From Neckera pumila (Eukaryota > Streptophyta > Bryopsida > Hypnales > Neckeraceae), in contig OZ018417.1 in assembly GCA_963969595.1 (NCBI GenBank), positions 10,542,501 through 10,606,500 of the forward strand: DNA of 64,000 nt, in the 5' to 3' direction. Shown in pieces: positions 10,750-25,100 of the stretch (position 1 is its first letter; every line of letters starts with the position of its first letter). The notes beneath the pieces are model-generated. The model was given only the letters and a program-made list of their open reading frames with translations, was not told where the DNA came from and searched no databases. Both the position numbers and the translations under genes were made by a program.

Positions 10750-13250
10750 ACCTTCACTATCTATTAATATATTTTTTTAAGCAAATATTGATGAGATGGA
10801 CAATATGACCTCTTACACTATTTCATCCACCATTGCACTTTCTTACATGCCAAGACCTTTACAACTAGCTCTATTAGAATTTAGCAACCAACAATTTGCC
10901 CCATCTTGTCATATCCAGGCAATTTTTGTCATGAATATGTGTTGTCATATTTTTAATGTGCAAGCAATTAGTCAAAGCTTGAAAATGGTCCCTAGTCATA
11001 ATTTTTTTGAAATTATGGGATAATAGAAAAAGCGTTCAACCGTAGTACAATCACGTCTTTCCAATTCAAACTTCCTATAGATTTTTCATGTGCATCAACA
11101 TTATAGGCATAATAACTAATTTTGTTCATATTCAAAGAATTACATCATGGTTGGAAGTTGGTTTCCAAAAAATTTGAATCTCATAAGACAATGAATTCAA
11201 CAAGCTCATAGTTGTACGTTCCAAAGTTTTGGCACAATGTGGAAATCCAATACATTAGAAGAAAAATGAGGCCTGAGGAGGCCTGCAAATTCTTGGACAA
11301 TATAGAATCAAAAATCAAAGAATTAAAAAATCAGCAAACTACAAAGCCTGAATTGTGTAGGATAGGTTAATTAAATTAAATTATTTTATTTGTAATTGTA
11401 AAAATCTTTATTGTCAAAACAAATCCAGAATTATAAAATTTTGAAATCTGACATGGCCAAAAAATTGTCACATTAGATTTAATTATCTCATTAATTTAAA
11501 AAATTATTAAAAAAAAATTATTTAATAAAATTAATTAATTTTTATTTTTTTGAAATTTCTTAATAATATACTGTAGTCAGCACTGTGGTCATTCACAACT
11601 TGGGGTACCTCATTAAGGCAACCTTTAGGAGGCTTCTTTTCATTCTAATGCGAGTACCTTATGCTAATTTTTACATGCACAATATCAACATGGACATCAT
11701 CATCACTTTTTTCTACATCACTTGTGTATTTTGGCATTATTTCCATTATTTAATATAGAAAGTTGGGTGTGGATCCCCTAGGACCTCTATATGGCACGTT
11801 CATATGAGGAGCTTGTCCCCCAAAAAATGCATCACGTATAGAAAATCTAAAAGGCAATTTAGTGTCATTGCCCCCCATTGTGAGCATTTTATTTGCACCT
11901 TTGGAATAAAATAGGCATAACCAAGTTTTATAGCAATTTCTAAGTTTTCCAGTGACAATGTTTTGTTTTGGATATCAATTTGTTTGTCCAATTGGCATTT
12001 CAAGAAATAGACAAATTTATTGTTTTCAGTCTAAATGTTTATTGTAAATGCTTTTTTTAGTTCTTTATCAAATTTTAACTAATTCTTGCAATAGACTTTG
12101 GACTTCAAATTTAAAATTGTTTGAATTTGATTCTAATCATGCAAGGCCTAGAAATTCTCTTGCAGATTCTAAAATTCTTTAATTGGACTATTCTTGAAAG
12201 CATAAAAGGTTTCTAGAAGGTCATAAAAAGTCAAGGAAATTCAAAGAAAGTAATAAAGACTCTAAAGTCTATACTTATGTTGGTCGAAATTCCAACTTTT
12301 GGAAAAAAGCTCCAAACGCCAAACAAATTGCATTTTTAGCTTTAAAAGGCCTGAACTAGCCAAGTTGTTCCTCTATCCTCTTTCATTTGGTCATTTGGAT
12401 TTGCTTAAGAGATATCAACTCCTGGAAAATTGGAATCTCTACAGTCCAACAAACCTAATCTTAGTTGTATGTAAAACTAAAAACAACATTCACTTGCCTA
12501 GAGGGCAACCCAATGGAAAATCAAAAATCCCCCTTGAAGTAGGATATGGATCTTGTTGTTTGTCCAAGTTTGTGCAAGCAGGACATTCAAAAGTAAATAG
12601 TAATTAGTGCTTTGACTTTGCAAACAAAATATGATACTTTGCAAGCCATATTTACTATTGAAGTGGGTTTAGTAGATTGAAACACTCCAAAAATAATACA
12701 AAGAATACTTTTTGTCAAAAAATGTCCCAAATTTGAGGGTTAACTTGTACCTTTATTGTTTAAAGGTTAATTTGCAACTTAATTGGTGATATTCTATAGA
12801 ATTACTTAGAATGGTGTTGAATTAAAAAGCCATCTTTTGATTGGAGAAGAATCTTTGAAAACAAATTGTGCCATTACTCATGGAATGTTTTGGAGTATAA
12901 AACATCACCTTCTAGATATCAATTCTTCATCCCCTTCTTTTTTGAGTTTTGAATTTTTTAATTCTACTAGGCATATTTTTACTAGTGGAGCTTTTCCTCA
13001 GAATGGTTGATAAAATTGACCAAATGTAGCCAACAAGCATGGGATGTGATCTTTAAGTTTTGGAGATGACTTTGAGTCATTGGAACTCTATATTTTCTAG
13101 TTTAGCAAATCTAGTCACAGGCCATGACTGGTTTAGACATTCTACATTTAAACAATCTAATTTTAATATATTTATCCTATTATCTTGGTTTTAGCTAATA
13201 TAGTACTTTTGGTCACCTAAACTCCTTCCTAAGATTCAAATGTGGATTCA
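10750..13250. other. Intergenic, AT-rich
   Basis: Probably includes more decayed transposon body upstream of the piggyBac fragment, but I cannot align any of it. Open frames at 11800-12003 (minus) and 12299-12607 (plus, 102 codons) match nothing I recognise. Confidence 0.4.
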
Positions 13251-13969
13251 TTAACTCCTAAAAGATCATAAAACCACCACATGGGCACATGACTCCTGCA
13301 ACTACATCTGTAGAAAATTTAAAACGTGAATCTCACTAGTAGTTCAAGAACAAAAAGAGACCTTGTTTTTTGGGCAATCTAGCATCTTTTTTAAAAAACA
13401 ACTTATAGAATTCATTTTCGAATGCAATTTTCAAATTTTTTCAATTTTTATAAAAGAAAAAGGTTAAGTTTGTTTGCAAGAACAATCCCACTATTGGGAT
13501 TATGGTGTTTTATTTCCACCTAAGAGCTATTAGCAATTTAGTGTTTTATTCAATTTTGGACCTACTTCTACTTAATAATTTTTTTATATGTAAAAATCAA
13601 GTTTTGACATTCTATAAGTTGTTGTTTTTCCTGACTCTCAACTCAAATTTTCAGCATAAGAAAAAATAATCCAAAGATGTGGAGTGCAAAACAAATCTAC
13701 AAATGGCCGTTAAAGTCATCTAAAATTGCAGGCCACAGTTCAAATTTTTTTTTCTTTTCAACTTTAAATGCTAATATCTTCCAATCCGTACGGTCAAACT
13801 TCATGAAATTCTTACTACATATTTCAAGACAAGTGAAGTATAAGATTCTATGGTTAGATTCTAAAAAAAAACTTTTTTTTGGTTTCTTAAGTGATTGCAT
13901 GGTTTCTTGAGAAATGGCAGTTTTCAAAGGTTTTGGAGCCAGAAAATGCCTTGGGCATTTAGGGGTTAA
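13251..13969. mobile_element. piggyBac-like non-autonomous element, copy 2
   Basis: This copy is bounded by TTAA at 13251 and 13966-13969. The left end reads TTAACTCCTAAAAGATCA and the right end reads TGGGCATTTAGGGGTTAA, an imperfect inverted pair of the CCCTAAA type. The right half shares blocks with copies 1 and 4, in order: GCTAATATCTTCCAATC, TAAGATTCTATGGTTAG and GAAATGGCAGTTTT. At 719 bp it is shorter than copy 1, mainly through loss on the left side. Confidence 0.7.
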
Positions 13970-14861
13970 ATGGATTTTTTTCCTTTGCTGATGGAATCCA
14001 ATCAAAAAATGATTGAGTGTGCAATTTTTGGTGAACTTTTTTAGAATGGAGAACTAAGGCACTTTAGGTTGTCACTTCACATCCTAATATCTTTTTTTCA
14101 CACTTCAAAATGATTTCAAAAAAATTGCACATCAAGATTATGATGATATATACTTGTTGAAAAAAAATCAAAGTTTTTGGATCACCTTTGAGCATTTTGA
14201 TTTCAACATTCCAATTTTAGAATATGTACAAAGTACCACCTACGTAAACATCTTTCATCAATCTTGTTAGTGGTGAAATTTTTGCAAAAATTGTGTGATT
14301 TAGTTAATCTTTTTTCCATAGGAAAGCTACATAAGTCTTCTTTCATTCAATGGTGGTGATCATCAAAATTATTCCACACAAATGAGGAATTATGCTTGTT
14401 ACAAGAGCTAGTCAAGAAAACAAGAGCTATGTTCAAACACCCTTGGTCCTTTCAGGGACTGAACTCCTAAATCTTTGAAGGACCAAATTGAGTTATGATA
14501 GGTACACCTTCTTTTTCAAATGTTTTTTAATAGCGTTTTATACTGAAGAAGCTACTAATGAAGAGTTAAAATCTATATAAAGAAAATATAAGCTTGAGAT
14601 GACAATCTAGAAATTCACCCCTATCTTCACCAAAATCTTTATGCCTCATACCACCCCTTTTTAAAATTTCCAATCCTTGGAGGGCTTCCATAAATTTCCA
14701 AACTCACTCCTCCATTGAGAACCCTACTTATCATCATCTCCCTCAAAGTATGTGCCCAAAATCTATCCACGTCGTATAAACCATCCCCCGCCAAATGTTT
14801 CCCAAAATATTCTCCAACACTTGAAATTTCCACACTAGATCCCTTTATACCTCTAAGCTTT
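13970..14861. other. Intergenic with a terminal-repeat-like hairpin
   Basis: No gene is supported. At 14443-14486 two piggyBac-like ends (TTGGTCCTTTCAGGGA and CTTTGAAGGACCAA) face each other with about 17 bp between them. This could be a collapsed element. Confidence 0.4.
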
Positions 14862-15085
14862 CACTACAAAGGAATGGGGTGCTTTAAGTGAGTTTTAAAT
14901 ATAGTCCCAAGCATACTTAGGTTTTAAGTACTGACCTTTAAGGCAATTTTCAGCAAAAATTTATTAGAAATACATGTGTTTCTAGTAAAATTTTGCTGAA
15001 AATTGCCTTAAAGGTCAGTACTTAAAACCTTATGTCTAGGACTATACTTAAAAATCCACTTAAAACACCCCATTCTCTTGTAGTG
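14862..15085. mobile_element. CACTA-type foldback MITE, copy 2
   Basis: A 224-bp unit begins CACTACAAAGGAATGGGGTG and ends CACCCCATTCTCTTGTAGTG. It is flanked by TTT on both sides (14859-14861 and 15086-15088), a 3-bp target duplication as in CACTA elements. The arms are nearly fully complementary about a centre near 14968, so it folds into a hairpin of about 100 bp. The ends match copy 1 at 5361 closely while the interiors differ, so the two belong to one terminal-repeat family but different subfamilies. Confidence 0.88.
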
Positions 15086-15088
15086 TTT

Positions 15089-18000
15089 GCCCAATCACCT
15101 ATCTTGCTAAGTTAGAAGGATGAACAAGAAGGTATTAGCCTCTCTTTGGACAAAGCGACTCAACCATTGGGGTCAAGCCCACTCCTAAAGCAACTCATTG
15201 GCAAGCCCTCCTTGTCCACTTCCAAATTCAACCCTGACTCGACTCCAACCCATCATTTGTCACCTCAAATAGAGCAACTCTACGGACCTTACTTCTTCTA
15301 TGACAAGTATTGCCTCTCTGCCCTCTCAGAACTCTGATCTCAATTTTTTGGATGGTTTTTTCTTTTGAATTGTCTTGTGTGATTGCGTGTTGTATAGGCA
15401 CTCTATAGGCTACTATAAGTCTTCTAAATTTTGTGGGTTTTCTCTAGTATAGTCTTGCTCATCAAAACTAATATTGTTTGATTCATCAAACTATCTTCTT
15501 TAGAACTTCACAACTTGAATCCCTCTTCAAAATGCCAAATTCATGACTATCAAAGAAGTCAACATTGTGCTCAAAATGAGTTTGTAACATAGTAGAATCA
15601 AAATTGTAGAGGTTAGAGAATTAGTGCTACGTTTTCATCTCTGTAGTCATAAAGCCTCCACAATCTACAAACGTTGGCTCTACCTTAGAGCCTCCACTTA
15701 AGAAACGCAGACTACCAGAATTTGTTCCAAATTTGATAAGATATATACAATAAATCTTAGATTCTTTATTTTTATAGTTTATGAAAAATTGATAATGTCA
15801 TTTAAACCTAGAAAATATTGTACAATATGTGTCTATTGAGTGTGCAAAACAATTGCAAGTTTGAGAAAGAAATTGACAGAAGTGAAATCCTTACCCCTTT
15901 TCCTTCCGTCAAAGTGCATACTTTCTTAGAGGCATTAATTTTCAAAAAAGTGCACTGAGTGATCTCTTTCAGCCACAACAACTTGATACCTTGAATTACA
16001 CTTATTTCAATAGGCCTTCTCTTTCTCTCTCTCCACTTTAGCATTCTTGCCAATTGCCGATAGTAGTGGAATCTTGAAATTCATTAGAATTAGATCCTCA
16101 AGCCAAGGTAAATCTCCCAATAGAAGAGGCCGTGAATGGAGAGTGTCCGATTGTAAAAATGCAATAAGAATTTGCATTTATACTCTAGAAACAACAAGAT
16201 CCCCCACCCCCACCACCACCACCACCCCCGCATGCTAGATTTTAAATGCCGCTAATAAAAGATGCATCATCCATTCTACTACTTGATATTCATTAGTATT
16301 TGTCATGGCTCTAAAACTTTGTGATTTATCAAGGTTTCAAAAACCAATATTTTTGGAGGGCTTTTGAGCAATGCAATCTAGAAGTGGTGGAGAGATTGAT
16401 TTTAAGATTTTCTCCAATCCTAAAGGCAATTAGGTAGATGTGATAAATTAAGAAAGCCACCAATTTTTTGCAAGATTTTGAGAAATTTTGAAAAATCGAA
16501 ACTTTTTACAAGGTAGACTAGGCTGATTATTGTTCTAGAACATTGATGAAGTTGCCTTTGATCTTGCTCATTCTCTATGCTTGACACAAATTTATGGCAT
16601 GCATACAATTTTCTTCTAATTTGACAATCAGCAAACAATTTTGGCACATTCTTTTTGCATATGCCCTAATGCCAATTTGTGTTGCCATTGTGATTTTGCA
16701 AACTTGATTGTGCTCCAGATTCGACATCGTTATGGGCAAGGGTGGATTTGGTAATTTTTTGCAATTGCCTTCAATGAAATTGTTGTTCAACATTAAAATG
16801 AGCAGTTTTAAGGATCCACAACATATATCTTTAGCCTACCAAAACTTTGTCTGTATGATCAACAACAGTTGGGATTTTGACCCAATCTATTGCGAAGACC
16901 TCTTGTCCCCCCCAACTCCATCAAGACCTCCTAGCCCCACCAAGTTCTTCAATCCCAATGGCCCAACAAAAAATCCGTCTCCTGCAAACCTTCCTTTCAT
17001 TTCTTGCCACTCTAGACTTGATGCCCAACCCAATTGTTTAAAATTCTTTCAAGTTTTTATCCCTTACTTGATGCCATACTTGCGACATCAATGAACTAGC
17101 CCTCACATTGCTAGCGTTGGACAACAAAATTCTCAACCTTGGACAAAGATTCAATTTTTTTGAACTTTTGAATTTTTGCAAATGTACTTAAACCATTCTA
17201 TTCCATAAAAAAATAAAAAATTAATCTTTAGAATTCACACCAATAAATTTGCCTAAGGTTTTCAAAAGCTTTGCAAGAGCCAAAAGAAATTTTGGAGTTA
17301 AATATGATTTGCCAAAAGCCTTATAATTTTTGTCTTTTAACTTGTTTTCAATTGAGTCTATTATGGTTGTGGCACATCTAAATCTAGATATTTCCATTCC
17401 TATTTTAAGTGATTTATGATGCGCTTTTGATGATTGCATTCTCATTTACTAATTCTATATCAATAAAAGTTGGTTATATGTTTTTTGGCTAGAATGAAAG
17501 GTGTATTGAGAATGCTTTTCACATAATATAAAATGAATAGACATTTTTACTTGGGGATTTACTACTAGACATTTTATATCAATTGTCAAATATAATATAG
17601 ATTTTTTTAAATTCAATAAAAATCACTATAATTTTTATTTATTTTTGTATTAAATTATATTTTTGAAGAATTTTATGTAAAATCATTATAGTGCTAAGTG
17701 AATTTAATATTTAAAAAATGTTGATTAAAAATGAAAAACTTGATGATCTTTTATAAAGTCATAATCTATAAATATACTAAATATGCATCCAAATTGAAAA
17801 TATGTATTTAATAGAATCACATCATGACTTTTTTAAAACTGTACAATTTATCACTATAATATTTTAGAATACACATACATAATAAATCTCACAAAAATAA
17901 ATTTGATATTCAAAAGTTACAATTGCATTTTACTTCAATCATTTCTTTTATCTTAAAATCAAATTGATAGTAAAAAAAATTGTATATGTAAGTGACAAAA

Positions 18001-18503
18001 AGATTGATGGTCAATTTTGAATCTATTTTGTAATAATTTTATTATCATTAATGAAAATATCTAAACCAAGTTACTTCAAGCTATGATAACAAATAACTTT
18101 ATACCAAATGTCTTGAATTTGATAACGGAATTTTAAACATACAAAAAAGAACAATTTTAAATTGCGAAACAAAAATTTATGACTTCTTTAAAATGAAGTT
18201 GTACTAAAAAAAATTAACCACCAACGTATATTTCAATTCATCTTGAAAATTCAATAAAATTCTAATTAGAAAAAAATTTGTTCCTTCAATAAAAATCAAA
18301 GTAAAAACTGGCACTATAAATTGTGGTTGTATATAGTATAAATACAAAGCAGCATAGAGCAAAATAGATCCTAAATATGCTTAATTTCTAATTTCATATT
18401 CATATTTACACAATATTCTATTCTATATTTTTGAGACTCAAAAGCTCAAATAACATTTCTACCTTTTTTATTACTCTTCAAGCGATTGTCACATTGATCA
18501 ACC
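15089..18503. other. Intergenic, AT-rich
   Basis: No gene is supported. A C-rich CCACC microsatellite lies at about 16199-16231. A 128-codon open frame at 16708-17094 contains a short Pro/Ser-rich run but nothing I can place in a family. The last 500 bp flank the 3' end of the protease gene. Confidence 0.4.
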
Positions 18504-21500
18504 CTATATCACAATAGGAACACTATTTTTTCTTCCAATGTTTGATGGAACATCTTTTGATTTCTTATTAAATTCAAGTATTCCATTACCATGAATACCA
18601 TTATTGATAAAATGGCAATTCAATCTTTGAGCATTATATTCTTCACCATTCATAATTGGAGTTGATGTATGTCTCCAATTTAACAAGCTTTTACCTCCTC
18701 CAATCAATTCACCTTGGTTATTCTCTTCATTACTACCATTACCATTTGCAACAATGTTTTTACTCAAAGAACTTGTAAAGCTGGACTTTGAACTTCTATT
18801 TAAAAATCCAGAAAAGAACACTGGCTTTGTAGCTTGCTTCTTGAGTTTAGTGTTTGAAGCAAATACAATGATTTTACTTTGAGCCTCCTTAAGTGTTTCA
18901 ACAATATTGGTACTACCAACATTCAAAATTCCTCCATTTGTGCATTCTACAATGGTATTTTTCATTTCCATTGTACATAATTCCGTTGATTCGTAAAGCT
19001 TATCTTTTTGTTGTAAAGACTTTTCTTCGGAGATTTGAGAAGAAGTAGAAAGGGGTTCAACAATTACATATGGAATATCATCTTCCAAAGGTCTTATATC
19101 ATATGACTCTTCATATATCTCTATACCACTTCGAGTTACTTTTGTTGTTGATGATTCTTTTTTATTGTTTATTATTAATGGCGGAAGTTCATCTATGAGA
19201 ATTTGACATCCATGACAAGGTTCTTGGATCCAAGAATCTTTTTGTAAGGGCTCAATTGGATTTGTAGGTCCAATTTCTACTTCATGATTATTTTTAGATA
19301 TTATTAAATTGTGCTTTTGCAAATTATATTTGTTAATAAGAATATTGCCTTCTTCACAAGGTTGTTGAATCCAAGAATTTTCTTGTAGCTCAATAGGTTG
19401 ATGTTTTTGATCCACATGTCCAAAGTTTGCTTCATGAATCTTTGAAAATGATTTCAATGCACACCTTTCTACACCTAAATTCTTTTCAAAGTCATGAGAT
19501 TCCTTTGAGCTTAGTACATCATTAGATGATTGCAAAATATCTAGGTTATCACAAATTTTGTCAATCTTCAACAAATTGGATGAAACACTTGCATCATGGC
19601 TTGATGGCGTATTTGAAGGCCTATTTGACTCTATTAATTCATCCATATTAGATGTGTCCTTGCTATCAACATCCATATTGTGAGACTCTCTATTTGAACT
19701 TGTACTTGAAGATAAACCCTGTTTTTCAAAAGTATCTTCAATATGTTGTTGTTTTATTCTTTCAAAGTCAATGTCATTCCATATGTTTGCTTCATTTAAG
19801 CTAGAGCTTTCCATCTCAATAAATTTATTAGATGAATTGCAAATTGTAGGATTGTTTTGAGGTGTAAAGGCATGATTTAAATTTAATAAATCTTCCATAC
19901 TGCTAATGGATGCTTTTATAGTTGAAGGAATTTCTTCAGTTTTCTTAAAATCATACCTCAATGAAAAATTATCCATTTCTTCTAATGGAAGACCTTCTAA
20001 TTGATTCATATCTGAGCATCTTGATAATGAACTACATTGGTGTGTTGATTTTATGTTGTTTATATCATAATCATTGTTCTTTGTATTCAATGGCAATTCA
20101 TAATTATCAATGTTTATATTGTATGAAAAATTGCATTTCAAAGTTTGTGATGCAAAAGAGCCATTTGATGTTCTACAAATTGTTGAATTTGTTGGAGGCA
20201 TAAAATCATTAGAAGAATTTGACTCTTTGCCATGGTCTTCATAGTATACAATGTTACTTGTAGGATTTAGTGGCACCTTCATTCCTTCTTCTTCTCCAAT
20301 CTTTTGAGCATCTTTATCAACAATATTTTCTGAACTTTGAAAATCTTCTACTGTAGAAATAATGTTTATTTATCAGACAAAAATCATATATATTTTTAAA
20401 AAAAACTACTAGTTTTATTTTATTTTATTCTATTCTATGTTATCATTTTTTTAAGTATCATTTTTAACACCTTAGAAATATAGATTAAGATCTTTAATAT
20501 TCAATTTTCATAAAATATTTTATTAGTTTTCATCAATTGATAAATACCATCATGAAAAAATCAAAATACCTAGCAAACATATAAATTCTTCAACAGAATG
20601 AAGATGGGATTTAAATTTAAGCAAATTGCAAAGACTTTAAAGATGTACTTCTTAGACTACAAAAGTTATTGCTTTTAGAAACTTACTTTCGTAAGAAATT
20701 GTTTCTTCATTCGATAAATTGAATTGCAATGTCTCTTTTTCATTAAAATGATCTGTTGAAAATTTTGTAGGTACAGAAAGTGAATTAATTGAATTACAAT
20801 GATTTTTTGTAAGTGAATTAAATGAAGGTGTTAAAGTTGAACTTTTTTGAGATTCAATACATGAGGTATCAGTAAATTTTGAGGCAAGACACGATGCTAA
20901 ATCTGTAGAAGGAAATCCTTCTGTCAAAGGTTCTTTACGTACTTCTGATCTGCATTATGTACATTAAATAAATAAAATGAACTTCAAAAAATAATATTAT
21001 CACCATTTTTCAAAATACTTTTATAATTATTATGTTGTCAAATTTTAGTCCTACTATAAATTTTTGGCTATGATTTAATATAAGCATTAGTCAATATAAA
21101 ATATGAAAGTAATTTTCATAAATAAAATTTGTGATATTGATAAACAATCATTTAAAAAAATTAGAAATTAAAACATTGTTTTTTAAATCCAAGCACATAT
21201 GTATAAAATTACCTAACATAAAATAACATGTAAGCTCTTTGGACCAAAACCTTTTCCAATTCTACTTCTTTAACCTATGTATGTATTATAAGTTAGTTTG
21301 AAAATAAATGTAGTTTACTTTTTGGTAAATAGTTTATACAAATTTTTTTGATTATACATATTACCAACTATTTGTGGTATAATATATAAACTTTATCATT
21401 AAAAATGAAAATAAATCTAACAACACTACATGAAAAAGACTATATTTTATCAAATTTTCTTGAAATTTATAAAAAAAATAAAAATATATTTTCCATTTCT

Positions 21501-22087
21501 ATTATTATCATTTAAAAATATTTAAAATTGATGTAATGAAACTAAACAAAAATTTATTATTATACATGAGAGTGAAAAAGATTCTTTAAAACTAAAAAGT
21601 ACCTTGTTATCATCGATTTTATACCACAAACCGTTTGAATCCTTTACATAGCAAATGTAATGTCCAAAAAATGAAGCATTCAACATATCAACATGGACCA
21701 CTACAGCATAAAGTTTGTAAAGAAGAAGCTTAGTTTGCTTTTCACTCATATAAGGAGACATATCCAACACCTCAGGAAATGTAATTCTTTTGTTTAATTT
21801 TCCAAATTTTCCACTCTGAAATATAGATTTTAGATTTTATAAAGCATCTCAAAGATGAATTTATAAAGTGGCCAATGTTTGTTATATAAGTAAATAAATA
21901 TGCATTGATGTTTAAAAAATAAATATTTATTAATATTCACAATTTAATCAATTGATATGAAGATAAATTATTATTGTTGTTATTATTATTATTGTTATTA
22001 TTGTTATTATTATTATTTTTATTATTATTATTATTGTTATTATTATTATTATTGTTATTATTATTATTATTGTTATTATTATTATTA

Positions 22088-22119
<32 letters not shown>

Positions 22120-25100
22120 GATTATTATTATGATTATGATTATTTATTATGATTATGAATATTATTATTATTACTATTATTATATAGCTTAAAAGGAGCA
22201 TCCATGAATATTATGACAATGTGTCTTTTCATATATAATACCTGAAAACGTTTAAGTGCAATGGTGAGAATGTTGGGTGCTTCATACACAGTTAATTGTT
22301 TTTGAGCTTTAACGTATGCATTACAGCTGTGTAAAAACAAGCAAATAGAAATCTAGTTGAGATCACAACAAGGAGGTAATTTTTTTTATGAAATTGATAT
22401 ATACAACATTTACAAATAAGTTAAGAAACACCATAATTTTATTTTGACTAAACATGTTTTTGTTGAGATTCTAGATAATAATAATTGCCAAATTCAAAAA
22501 TAGGGCATATGATACACATTTGCATGTGAACCATTAATTACTTTCAATGATATTTAATTAAAAATAAAGCAAATTCTAAAATTAATAGTACCAAAAGGTT
22601 CAAAAAATACATACATGTCACATTTGTATTTATTATCACCATCTAGCATTTCAATGGCTGTAAATTGTGCTATTGCATCTTCCAATGATTCAACAAGACC
22701 ATATATTTCCACGGCAAGATCCATCATACTTTCATAACGATTTGATTTGTATTTGCATTGCAAGCATTTTACCTAGAGTTCAATGGTAATTAAAGCTTTT
22801 TTCCGCAAATCAATAATACTACACTATACAAATATCTTAACTTCTTAGCAACTTGATAAAAAAAAATAATTGAAAGGGTGCCTAAATTTTGGAAATTACT
22901 CACTTGGTTTGAAAAAAAATATATATATACACACAAGGATGGCCTAATTCACAGAAATTCAACTCACTCTACGCAGTCTTGCATCTCTTCGTCAATAACT
23001 CTAAATGTACAATGCAAAGTATTTTGCCTTGCTCTTTTGGTTAGTGTAAAGTCTCTCACAAACAAAACATATCTATCATACGCAATAAATCCTGGTATTA
23101 TATAAAGGAGGAGTTTAGGATTTGGAGGTCAAGACAGGGATTTGGGTAAATGTGGTCACTTTAGATGATAGTAGTAGGAACCATCCAAAAATTGTAAGAA
23201 CAACTTGAATGAGTTCCTAGCTTATTTTAATTACATTTTAAATATTAGATTTAATTATATTGTTGTTTTATTTTCCTAACTATTTTTCACTTTAATTAAT
23301 TATTAGGCAGAGAGTTGCCCAAGCTGCTAGGAAGCTACGGTAATAAAATTTCAAGATGTTTATTTCGCATAGAATCCAAAAATACATCAAAATATTCTCA
23401 GGCATTTGACAAATGGATACATTAACAAAGTAAAGACTACCTGCGATTGCAAATGACCACCAAATATATGATGTATGAGAGTTGTTTCTTGAGTAGGAAT
23501 ATCAATAATTTTTTCTCCTCCAACTTCATCCAGACAAATCGATTGCATAGAATCAATGGCAAATCTGTCATATTTTTCAAGTTCTAAGTCATAATGCTAA
23601 AAGAATATAAGTAAATTGACATAATTTACATTATAAAATATTATTATATACAAGTATCTAAAATTTTAAAACCTATTGCAACATCAATAGAACAAAAAGA
23701 TTAATTTTCAAAATAAAAATACTAAAACTTTTATGCACTTTTATGAAACATTGAAGCTTGACTATGAACATTATTTTACCTCATGAATTCATGGGCGTCT
23801 TCTTGCCTTCCATAACCTAAGTTGTTGCTAATAAAACGAATTCGAGAAAGAATTCGTAGTGGTGAAAATGGGTTTTGGCTATGTCTTACTTTATAAACAT
23901 GGTTTTGAAGCTCGCACATAAAACACCAATCATTTCTTCTACCTAGTGTGCAAATTAATTAAAAAATTTCTTAAGCATAAAAGACTTTATTTATTTATTT
24001 TGGTAAGTTGAATCCAAATTATGATGAAGTATAAAATATTAAAAGCAATTTAAAAAAAAAATGGAACTTACAATCTTCTCCATGACAACCATCAAAAAGG
24101 TATGCTATAAGAGGCCGTGTGTAAGTAAGACATTGAAGAACTACGTTTGCAAAACAACTGCAAAAGACTTTGGAAAAAGAGCTAAAATAAGTATTTTTTG
24201 CTAAATAAAAGTAAAAATTTAAGTTTATTTATTAAATTAAAATTTAGACTATGCTTTTGAACTATTTTTAGAGTCAATATATAGAATTTATAAATCATTT
24301 GTTTTATGCATTGATATCAACTATAATATCTCAAGTAAACAACAATCATACAACTCTTCATTGTTATTTTATGGAAGTACAAGGTGTTTGCACACTACAA
24401 TGTTTCAATTTTTCTGTTACAATGCACTACTATGTATTGTTTTAAAAACCTTGAAATTGAAACCTTGAAATTCATACCATTAAATGCATGTTGAATTTGT
24501 AATAGAAGCAAGTTTCTTATAAATTGGATCTATTCAAGATACATATTATATAAAAAGAATCTACGAAAAAATCTCTATATGGACTAGATGGAAAATTTAC
24601 ATTAAAAGAATGCTTTGCATTGTACACACAAAACTTAGAGATCTTTTAAATAAAAGTTGAAAAAAAATAATGAATACTTCAACATTGATATTTACTTTCA
24701 CAAATAATGTATTTTTATATTCTTACTATTTTAGTTTTTTTATACATTTTTATATATTTAACTTTAATATTTGAAACCTTTAATTGGATTTTAAGGATTT
24801 AAAATGCATATTTCCCACTTTTTTCTTCTTTTCAATGTGTATTTTATACAAATTATGAAGTGAAAAATTCTTCAAATTTTTAATAAATTTGTGAAGTAGT
24901 GGCAAAAGGGAATAGAATTTCTAGTAGAAGTATTGGTGCAAAGATGTGTTACTTAGGTCAAAACTTCTACAAATCAAGTGCTTCATGCACACAATGGCGC
25001 ATGATGGGAATTGTTACACTGTAGTGTGCAATTATCATAGATTTTTTATTGAATTAAAATACATCAAATACAAATACAAATAATTCTTTTTAATTTCAAA

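Noticed and set aside
16708..17094. 128-codon open frame with a Pro/Ser run
   Set aside because: No recognisable domain and no splice partners; likely chance in low-complexity DNA.
21974..22192. Poly-leucine open frame
   Set aside because: It is the (ATT)n microsatellite inside an intron of the protease gene.
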